Source: Arcobacter sp. CECT 8986 (GTDB lineage: Bacteria > Campylobacterota > Campylobacteria > Campylobacterales > Arcobacteraceae). From it: a stretch of 64,000 bases of DNA. The stretch spans positions 203,615 through 267,614 of the forward strand of contig NZ_PDKG01000004.1 in NCBI RefSeq assembly GCF_004116725.1, in the 5' to 3' direction. Shown here one piece after another: positions 57,608 to 64,000 of the stretch (within the stretch, counting starts at the first letter, position 1; each line of letters begins with the position of its first letter). Both the position numbers and the translations under genes were made by a program. A model generated the notes under the pieces. That model saw only the letters and a list, made by a program, of their open reading frames with translations, was not told where the DNA came from and made no database searches.

Positions 57608-59662
57608 TTACATCTTTTCAATAAATGATGATAAGATATCTCTTCTTTGACCACTAAAATTAATTGTAAGTTTATAATCTTTACCTGCTTTTACTGCTTT
57701 TTGAACTCTACCCATTCCAAAAATTTTATGTTTTACTAAATCACCTTTTTTATAAGTAGAATTTTTTTCAATTGTTAAAGAGCCTTTGATAAGACCACAT
57801 TCACTCAAAAATCTACTTTTACTTAAGGTTGCTCTTTTACCTTTATAAAATCTAGAATGTACAAAAGACATAGTTAAATTATCCATTGCTCTTGTAATTG
57901 CAACATAACCTAATCTTCTCTCTTCTTCTATATCACTTCCATCACCAATAATTGGGAAAAATCCTTCTTCTAATCCAATTATAAATAGATGTTTATACTC
58001 TAATCCTTTTGAAGCATGAATACTCATCATAGAAACCATATCTTCAGTAAATTCACTATGCTCAGATTCTAAAGCAATTTCGTTTAAAAAATCTTCTAAT
58101 CCTAAGTGTGGGTGCTGAATAAAATAATCTCTAATATATCCATAAAACTCATCAACATTGGCTTGTCTATCAAAACCATCAGGTGCATTATCATATGAGC
58201 TTCTATAATCAAATGTATCTTCAAATGAGTCTAAAAATCTCATTTTTGATTCGTCTAATGTCTCTTTTAAATCCATAACAGAAGCCATAAACACTTTTAA
58301 TGTTCTTGAATTCTTTTTTCCAACTACTTGAGATAACTCTTCTGGCTCTAACTCTTCTAATAACTGAAAAATTGGTTTTTTTGTTTCAATTGATTTTGTA
58401 TCAAGCTTTTCAATTGTAGTTTTACCAATTCCTCTTTTTGGTTTATTTATTATTCTTTTTAATGAGAAGTTATCATTATTATTTGTAAGAATTCTAAAAT
58501 AAGCAATTAAATCTTTGATTTCTGCTCTTTCGTAGAACTTCATACCACCAACTAGTTTATATCCTAGTCCTGCTTTATTAAATCCTTCTTCTAAAGATCT
58601 TGAAAGAGCATTTACTCTAAATAAGATTGCAATATCACTAGCTTTTTCACCACTTGCTAAAAGTTTTTTTATATCTTCTACAATTTTTCTTGTCTCTTCA
58701 TTTTCATCTGATGATTCATAAACCCTTACACTATTTCCATCAGTTCTTGTACCAACAAGAGTTTTACCTAATCTATCTCTGTTATGTTCAATTAGTTGAT
58801 TTGCATGATTTAAAATAGTTGTTGTTGATCTGTAATTCTCTTCAAGTTTTACAACTTTTGTATTTTCAAAATGTTCTGTAAAATTCAATATATTTTTTAT
58901 AGTTGCTCCACGCCAACCATAAATTGATTGGTCATCATCACCAACCACACATAAGTTATTATGCGTACAACAAAGTTTTCTTAATAGTTTATATTGTAAT
59001 TCATTTGTATCTTGATACTCATCAACCATAATGTATTGATATTTTTCACTTAACTCTTCTGCTAATTTTTCATTTTTGCATAAGATTTTATAAGGTAATA
59101 AAAGTAAATCATCAAAATCAACTAAGTTGTTTTTTTCTAAATAATTCTCATACTTTTCATATACATCTGCTATTTGCTGATATAATTTTAACTGTGCAGC
59201 TGCTTTTGCTTCAGTTGGACTTAATATTGAGTTTTTATATTTAGAGATTTCACTTGTTAGTAAAGGTAAAGGCAAATCTTTGTCAATTGATTTTAAAATT
59301 CTTTTTTTGTCATCTGTATCAATAATAATAAAATTATTTTTTCTGTCTAATTCACTCATATAAAACTTAAGTAATAACAATCCAAACTTATGGAATGTAC
59401 AAAGTAAAGGAGGAGTATTTACCATCGAAGGGTCAATCAAAGAGTAAGCTCTATCTCTCATCTCTGTTGCTGCTTTATTTGTAAAGGTAAGAGTTAAAAT
59501 AGAAGCAGGGTCTATACCAATAGATATTAAGTAAGCTAATCTCGTGGTAATAGTTTTTGTTTTACCTGAGCCTGCACCAGCTAAAATAAGTAGCGAACCA
59601 TCGATATGTTGGGCTGCGTTCTTCTGTGAATCATTTAATGATGATAAAAAATTATTTGACAT
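57608..59662 (-). CDS. uvrD: UvrD/PcrA-type DNA helicase
   Basis: SF1 3'-5' helicase for nucleotide excision and mismatch-type repair, and for removing RecA or stalled polymerase. The 684-residue protein shows Walker A AGAGSGKT near 31, LTFTNKAATEMR, VDEYQDTNELQ, DDQSIYGWRGA, ENYRST, MSIHASKGLEYKHLF and VAITRAMDNL. No nuclease domain is present, which separates it from addA. Divergent from the LysR gene across a 118-base AT-rich gap. Confidence 0.94.
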   Translation of the reverse strand: MSNNFLSSLNDSQKNAAQHIDGSLLILAGAGSGKTKTITTRLAYLISIGIDPASILTLTFTNKAATEMRDRAYSLIDPSMVNTPPLLCTFHKFGLLLLKFYMSELDRKNNFIIIDTDDKKRILKSIDKDLPLPLLTSEISKYKNSILSPTEAKAAAQLKLYQQIADVYEKYENYLEKNNLVDFDDLLLLPYKILCKNEKLAEELSEKYQYIMVDEYQDTNELQYKLLRKLCCTHNNLCVVGDDDQSIYGWRGATIKNILNFTEHFENTKVVKLEENYRSTTTILNHANQLIEHNRDRLGKTLVGTRTDGNSVRVYESSDENEETRKIVEDIKKLLASGEKASDIAILFRVNALSRSLEEGFNKAGLGYKLVGGMKFYERAEIKDLIAYFRILTNNNDNFSLKRIINKPKRGIGKTTIEKLDTKSIETKKPIFQLLEELEPEELSQVVGKKNSRTLKVFMASVMDLKETLDESKMRFLDSFEDTFDYRSSYDNAPDGFDRQANVDEFYGYIRDYFIQHPHLGLEDFLNEIALESEHSEFTEDMVSMMSIHASKGLEYKHLFIIGLEEGFFPIIGDGSDIEEERRLGYVAITRAMDNLTMSFVHSRFYKGKRATLSKSRFLSECGLIKGSLTIEKNSTYKKGDLVKHKIFGMGRVQKAVKAGKDYKLTINFSGQRRDILSSFIEKM

Positions 59663-59780
59663 TTGCTCTCCAATTATATTAGATTATAACATAATTTAGT
59701 TAAATTAACTTTTTACTTAATTTATTTATTTATAAACAAATGTTATTATTATCATAAAGAATAATTAAAGGTACAAAATA

Positions 59781-60677
59781 ATGCTAACTGATTTTGCAAA
59801 AATCGAAACATTTTTAACTGTTGTTAGAGAGAAATCATTTTCAAAAGCTTCATCAAAATTAGGGATTTCTCAACCAGCAGTTACACAACAAATGAAATAT
59901 ATAGAAGATTATTTAGATGTACAAATTGTTGATAGAAAAAAGAATGGAATTAGACTTACAAAAGAGGGTCAAATGCTTTATTCTATCGCACAAAAAATTG
60001 AAAGATGTGTTAATAATGCAGAAAAAGAGTTATTAAAAATTATGAACAAAGATGTTACTTTTGTTTTTGGTGCATCTTTTATCATTGGTAATTATATTTT
60101 ACCAAGATTTTTAAATAATTTAAAAGAGAATATAAATAATGATGTGTCAATTAATGTTTCTGTTTCACATAAAGCAATTGAAGATTTATTAGATAAAAAA
60201 ATAGATATAGCGTTAGTAGAAAATTATATACCAGATGACAATATTATTTATAGAGAGTGGATGGAAGATGAGATTGTGATATTCTCTAATCAAGCTCTAC
60301 CTCCAAAAGCAAAAGCAAAAGATTTATTATCATATAGATGGGTTTGTAGAAATCCAGATTCTCATACAAGATTAATCTTTAAAGATTCACTTGAAAAAGC
60401 AAATTATCCAGATTGTGATACATTTAATGTAACAAGTGAAGTAACAAGTGCTACAACTATTGTACAAACTGTTTTACACTCAAATAAAGATGATGTACCA
60501 ACAGTATCAATAGTATCAAGAAATGCAATAGAATCATTACTTAAAGCAGGTGTTTTATATGAATCAAGAATTGGAACACAAAAGATGGTTAGAAAGTTAT
60601 ATATTGCATATAGAAAAGATAGAAAGCATGACGCATTTATAGAAAATGTAGTTGATTATCTTTTAAAAATAAGCTAA
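59781..60677 (+). CDS. LysR-family transcriptional regulator
   Basis: A 298-residue regulator. N-terminal winged helix-turn-helix (about 6-65, SFSKASSKLGISQPAVTQQMKYIE split over the recognition helix) and a substrate-binding-like effector domain from about 90. AAAGG lies 13 bases before the ATG. The gene is transcribed alone, divergent from uvrD and convergent with the YhcC-like gene, so the target operon is not adjacent in any obvious way. Effector unknown. Confidence 0.9.
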   Translation: MLTDFAKIETFLTVVREKSFSKASSKLGISQPAVTQQMKYIEDYLDVQIVDRKKNGIRLTKEGQMLYSIAQKIERCVNNAEKELLKIMNKDVTFVFGASFIIGNYILPRFLNNLKENINNDVSINVSVSHKAIEDLLDKKIDIALVENYIPDDNIIYREWMEDEIVIFSNQALPPKAKAKDLLSYRWVCRNPDSHTRLIFKDSLEKANYPDCDTFNVTSEVTSATTIVQTVLHSNKDDVPTVSIVSRNAIESLLKAGVLYESRIGTQKMVRKLYIAYRKDRKHDAFIENVVDYLLKIS

Positions 60678-60693
60678 GAAATCTCTTAGCTTA
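60670..60693. terminator. Bidirectional terminator after the LysR gene
   Basis: A perfect 10-bp stem (TAAGCTAAGA at 60670-60679 pairs with 60684-60693) with a four-base loop. It contains the LysR stop codon and overlaps the stop of the convergent radical SAM gene. Confidence 0.72.
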
Positions 60694-61653
60694 ATATAAA
60701 AATCCCTCTTTTAACAAAGCTTCTCTTATTTTATATATTTGTTGATGTTTATTTTTACACCATTGTGGTGATAAAAGTGTGCTGTCATCAATTCCAGCTG
60801 TTACTCTTTGAATAGATATATTATCAGGAAGTTTTTTTACTGATTTTACAACTGTATCTATATATAAATCTTCACTTATTGGAGTAAATTTTCCATTTCT
60901 ATATTTTGCAGTTAATAGTGTATTTTTTACAACATACAAAGGGTGAAATTTAATAGAATCAACATTAAGTTTTATAGTTTCATCAAGTGTATCAAGCATC
61001 ATATTTTGTGTTTCACCAGGTAAACCATAAATTAAATGCCCACAAACATTTAATCCCTTTTGTTTTGTTCTATTTATCCAGTACTTCATATTTTCACTTG
61101 AATCACCTCTATTAATTTCATCAAGTGTTTCATCATAAAAAGATTGAATACCATACTCAACCCAAATCTCTTTATCTTTTGATAAACCAACTAAATAATC
61201 TAATATCTCATCTGTAACACAATCAGTTCTTGTTCCTATTGATAAACCTATTACATTATCATAGCTTAGTGCTTTTGAATATAGTGCTTTTAGTGTCTCT
61301 ATTGGTGCATAAGTATTTGTAAAAGATTGAAAATAAACCAGAAATTTATTAGCACCAAATTTATTTTGTAATCTCTTTTTCGTTGCAGTAAACTGCATAT
61401 CAAGTTGTTTTAGTTGATTATCTAAAAAAGGATTCTCTTTTACTTTTGGATTTAATTTAAATTTTGGTTTTTTCTCTTGTAAATTAGGAGAGAAAGAGTC
61501 GTTCTCACAAAAAGAACACCCTCCCCTTGCTACTGTACCATCTATATTTGGGCAAGTAAAGCCAGAAATTGAAATAGGAACTTTATATACTGTTTCACCA
61601 AATTTACTTCTAAAATATCTTCCTATTGTTAATACTTCTTTTAAATCACTCAT
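60691..61653 (-). CDS. Radical SAM protein, YhcC/TIGR01212-like
   Basis: A 320-residue radical SAM protein of unknown substrate. The cluster-binding cysteines are C34, C46 and C49 (CPNID, then GGCSFC), the spaced motif of the YhcC subfamily, which is related to Elp3-type enzymes. GHLIYGLPGETQ and IQRVTAG further match the subfamily. Its start overlaps the purF stop by one base, so it shares a transcript with purF, but the pathway link is not evident. Confidence 0.85.
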   Translation of the reverse strand: MSDLKEVLTIGRYFRSKFGETVYKVPISISGFTCPNIDGTVARGGCSFCENDSFSPNLQEKKPKFKLNPKVKENPFLDNQLKQLDMQFTATKKRLQNKFGANKFLVYFQSFTNTYAPIETLKALYSKALSYDNVIGLSIGTRTDCVTDEILDYLVGLSKDKEIWVEYGIQSFYDETLDEINRGDSSENMKYWINRTKQKGLNVCGHLIYGLPGETQNMMLDTLDETIKLNVDSIKFHPLYVVKNTLLTAKYRNGKFTPISEDLYIDTVVKSVKKLPDNISIQRVTAGIDDSTLLSPQWCKNKHQQIYKIREALLKEGFLY

Positions 61654-63002
61654 TATTTTTTTACGAAATAGTCTCCATCAAAACTTTCAAGTGCATAATT
61701 TCTATCAGGTCCTATTGAATTTTTTAAATCTTCAATTGATAAGTACTCTAATGAATCTGCTTGAATATATTCACAAATCTCTTCTTTTGTCATTCTATGA
61801 GAGATTAATTCTTCTTGTGTTGGTGTATCAATACCATAATAACAAGGGAATTTTATCTCTGGACTTGCAACTCTAAAATGTACCTCTTTAGCTCCAGCAT
61901 CTTTTAACATTTTTACAATTCTTTTTGAAGTAGTTCCCCTTACAATTGAATCATCAATTACAAGTAAAGATTTACCTTCAATTAAAGATTTCATTGGAGA
62001 TAATTTCATCTTAACTTTGATATTTCTCATCTCTTGTGTTGGCTCAATAAATGTTCTTCCAACATAATGATTTCGAATAATACCAAGTTCAAAAGGAATA
62101 TGACTCTCTCTTGCATATCCAAGTGCAGCTGGAACTCCTGAATCTGGAACTGGAATTACAATATCAGCTTTGAAATCTTTTCCTGCATCATTTTTTGCTA
62201 AAGTTCTACCCATATTTTGTCTTGTTTGATAAACATTTTTACCATCAATCATAGAATCAGGTCTTGCAAAATATACATATTCAAATGCACAAGGTCTAAA
62301 TTCTGGTTCAAATAGTTGAATAGATTCGATTTCATCACTTTTTTCACTAAAAATTATCATCTCACCTGGATTTACATCTCTAATGAATTCTGCATCAACT
62401 AAATCAAATGCACAAGTTTCACTTGCAACAATATATCCACCTGATTTAATTTTTCCTATAGATAAAGGTCTTATTCCATATCTATCTCTAATTACAAACT
62501 GTTTAGATCTAGACTGAACAATAAAACAATAAGCTCCAATAGTTTTATTTAAAGCCTCTTTTATTCTATCTCTTAATCTATCTTTTGTATTTTTAGCTAT
62601 TAAATGAATTAAGTTTTCAGTATCCATTCCAGTTTGGAATATTGCACCATTATCAATTAACTCTTTTCTAACTTCACTTTTATTAATTAAGTTACCATTA
62701 TGAACTATTGATATTTCACCTAATTTATATTTTGCAAAAACTGGCTGTGCATCTAAAATAGAATCTCCACCTGCTGTTGAGTATCTATTATGACCTATTG
62801 CCATGTTACCTTTTAAATAAGATAAAGCTTCATCTGTAAATACTTCAGAAACTAATCCTCTATCTTTTTTAGTATAAATTTTTCCATTACAAGAAGAAGA
62901 GATACCTGTTGCTTCTTGACCTCTATGCTGCATAGAAAACAAAGCTAAAGAAGCTAGCCTTGCAGCATTTTCATTACCATAAATTCCAACTATTGCACAC
63001 AT
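61653..63002 (-). CDS. purF: Amidophosphoribosyltransferase
   Basis: First step of purine synthesis: PRPP and glutamine to phosphoribosylamine. The 449-residue protein starts MCAIVGIYGN, so C2 is the glutaminase nucleophile with no propeptide. SMQHRGQEATG and the PRPP loop VIDDSIVRGTTSKR are clear. Two of the four cysteines that hold an iron-sulfur cluster in the Bacillus enzyme are kept (RPCAFEYVYF and FPCYYGIDTP), but the C-terminal pair is replaced (ALESFDG). AAGG precedes the ATG, within a leader containing a hairpin. Confidence 0.95.
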   Translation of the reverse strand: MCAIVGIYGNENAARLASLALFSMQHRGQEATGISSSCNGKIYTKKDRGLVSEVFTDEALSYLKGNMAIGHNRYSTAGGDSILDAQPVFAKYKLGEISIVHNGNLINKSEVRKELIDNGAIFQTGMDTENLIHLIAKNTKDRLRDRIKEALNKTIGAYCFIVQSRSKQFVIRDRYGIRPLSIGKIKSGGYIVASETCAFDLVDAEFIRDVNPGEMIIFSEKSDEIESIQLFEPEFRPCAFEYVYFARPDSMIDGKNVYQTRQNMGRTLAKNDAGKDFKADIVIPVPDSGVPAALGYARESHIPFELGIIRNHYVGRTFIEPTQEMRNIKVKMKLSPMKSLIEGKSLLVIDDSIVRGTTSKRIVKMLKDAGAKEVHFRVASPEIKFPCYYGIDTPTQEELISHRMTKEEICEYIQADSLEYLSIEDLKNSIGPDRNYALESFDGDYFVKK

Positions 63003-63020
63003 TTATTTAACCTTATGAAA

Positions 63021-63063
63021 TAAAGAGAAGTGAACCTGATGCGCGATAAATTTCTTCTCTTTA
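63021..63063 (-). promoter_or_regulatory. Hairpin with GC-rich loop in the purF leader
   Basis: On the reverse strand a 10-bp stem (63063-63054 with 63030-63021) closes a 23-base loop containing TCGCGCATCAGG, unusual in this AT-rich sequence. It lies between dapB and the purF ribosome binding site. No T-run follows, so it is not a plain terminator. Confidence 0.4.
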
Positions 63064-63085
63064 ATATTTAATTTAAAATTTTTAA

Positions 63086-63859
63086 TCATAGACCTAAAGC
63101 ATCATTTATAGAGTATAAATTTGGTTCTTTTCCTATAAGCCATTTTGCAACTCTGATTGCACCTTTTGAAAAAGTGTTTCTTGCTGTTGCAGTATGGTGA
63201 AGTTCTATAAATTCTCCATCATTATAAAGTCCAACAGTGTGTCGACCAACAATATCTCCACCTCTTAAACTCATAACACCAATCTCATCTTTTGTTCTTG
63301 CTCCGATTTCTCCATCTCTACCAGAAACTCTAACTTTATCAAGTTCTAAATCTCTTGCTTTAGCAGCACTTTCTGCTAAAGTTAGAGCAGTTCCAGAAGG
63401 AGAATCAACTTTATATCTATGATGTTGTTCTACTACTTCAATATCAAAATCTCTTAAAGTTTTAGAAGCTAAAGATACTAATTTATTTAGTACTGCAACT
63501 CCTAAACTCATATTTGTAGAGTATAAAATTGGAACAATTTTACTTGCTTCAATTAATAAGTTTTGTTGATGTTTAGAAAAACCTGTTGTAGCAATTACTA
63601 ATGGTTTTTTTATATCACTTTCTATTACTTGAGTTAATAACTCTTCAGTTGCAGCCGGTGCAGAAAAATCTATTACTACATCAACACTTTCAAGTAAAGT
63701 TTTAATATCATTTGTAATAACTACATCTTCTGGTACATCTTTTTCTAATTTATCAAAAACATGAACAGCAGCTAATTTTGCCTCTTCATCTTTTTTTAAA
63801 TCATCAATTAAAAGCGTACCAACTCTCCCTGTACTTCCAACAATACCTATATTTATCAT
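63086..63859 (-). CDS. dapB: 4-hydroxy-tetrahydrodipicolinate reductase
   Basis: Lysine and diaminopimelate pathway enzyme. The 257-residue protein has the N-terminal NAD fold IGIVGSTGRVG, the catalytic EQHHRYKVDSPSGTAL near 155-170, and LRGGDIVGRHTV. Diaminopimelate is needed for peptidoglycan. It follows trxB by 16 bases and precedes purF on the same strand. Confidence 0.95.
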   Translation of the reverse strand: MINIGIVGSTGRVGTLLIDDLKKDEEAKLAAVHVFDKLEKDVPEDVVITNDIKTLLESVDVVIDFSAPAATEELLTQVIESDIKKPLVIATTGFSKHQQNLLIEASKIVPILYSTNMSLGVAVLNKLVSLASKTLRDFDIEVVEQHHRYKVDSPSGTALTLAESAAKARDLELDKVRVSGRDGEIGARTKDEIGVMSLRGGDIVGRHTVGLYNDGEFIELHHTATARNTFSKGAIRVAKWLIGKEPNLYSINDALGL

Positions 63860-63875
63860 AATCTACGTTTCCCTC

Positions 63876-64000
63876 TTATCCTAAAAATTCAATAATATCA
63901 ACAGCAGCAGTAGCACCATCACCAGCAGCACAAACAACTTGCTTAGCAGCATCGATTCTAACATCACCAGCAGCATATAATCCAGCTAAAGAAGTTCTCA
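63876..64000 (-). CDS. trxB: Thioredoxin reductase, C-terminal end (rest outside window)
   Basis: The reverse strand reads [20 protein letters not shown], then [19 protein letters not shown] and a stop. The AAGDVR box and the AAGDGA segment match the C-terminal FAD-binding end of thioredoxin reductase. The upstream part, including the CxxC site, lies beyond base 64000. It is 16 bases before dapB in the same direction. Confidence 0.88.
   Translation of the reverse strand, partial: RTSLAGLYAAGDVRIDAAKQVVCAAGDGATAAVDIIEFLG

Noticed and set aside
1..64000. Mobile elements, prophage, CRISPR arrays, toxin-antitoxin or defence genes
   Set aside because: No transposase, integrase, regularly spaced repeats or defence domains were seen. 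Gene content is housekeeping throughout.

Overview
The window is a compact, strongly AT-rich stretch of bacterial chromosome. Gene content and order point to a Campylobacterota (epsilonproteobacterial) relative of Arcobacter. The evidence is: a ccoN-ccoO-ccoQ-ccoP cluster followed by small membrane genes, a FixH-like gene and addB; an M23 peptidase-lpxC-tsaB-thrB-ylxR-infB-rbfA-rimP string; a petABC bc1 complex whose PetC is a membrane-anchored dihaem cytochrome; a queCDE cluster; and promoters that consist of a TATAAT-type -10 box behind T-rich DNA with no clear -35. These family and synteny statements rest on recall, since no search could be run.

Layout. 1-5915: the 3' end of a chemotaxis receptor, a degenerate ThiE-like gene, addA (reverse) and a haem-binding diguanylate cyclase. 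5991-8386: argB and thrC. 8542-11921: petABC and a small c'-like cytochrome. 11951-13027 (reverse): rsmE and a membrane protein of unknown role. 13097-16266: moeA-queC-queD-queE with overlapping ends. 16384-19810: fatty-acid genes fabG, acpP, fabF, accA. 19817-30667: a HIT protein (reverse), then pheS-pheT-aroA-ispH-rpsA-serA-efp, then ribD (reverse). 30757-40998 (all reverse): rimP, rbfA, infB, ylxR, thrB, tsaB, lpxC, M23 peptidase, DHH phosphoesterase, nadC, nadA. 41127-46812: plsY, folB, two paralogous porins, a c-type cytochrome and prfB. 46879-55323 (reverse): an aromatic amino acid permease, addB, FixH-like and TPM-domain proteins, a 30-residue peptide, a small membrane protein and ccoPQON. 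55478-59662 (reverse): smpB, ispE, truB, uvrD. 59781-64000: a LysR regulator (forward), then YhcC-like radical SAM, purF, dapB and the 3' end of trxB (reverse).

Together the genes describe a respiring, probably microaerophilic Gram-negative cell: quinol to bc1 to c-type cytochromes to cbb3 oxidase, plus envelope building (lpxC, porins, M23 peptidase), translation factors, queuosine precursor synthesis and cofactor or amino acid synthesis. No mobile element, prophage, CRISPR array, rRNA or tRNA gene was seen. No gene-free stretch exceeds about 190 bases. Many hairpin terminators overlap the stop codon they serve.

The window is mostly core genome and no defence-like or otherwise wholly new system is evident. 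The most interesting signals are small: a GC-rich three-way-junction-like leader in front of the first porin, a hairpin that buries the ribosome binding site of the aromatic permease, an unlisted 30-residue membrane peptide in the cbb3 region, a perfect 21-bp palindrome between nadA and plsY, and several enzymes with altered metal or cluster ligands (PurF, ThiE-like, QueE).
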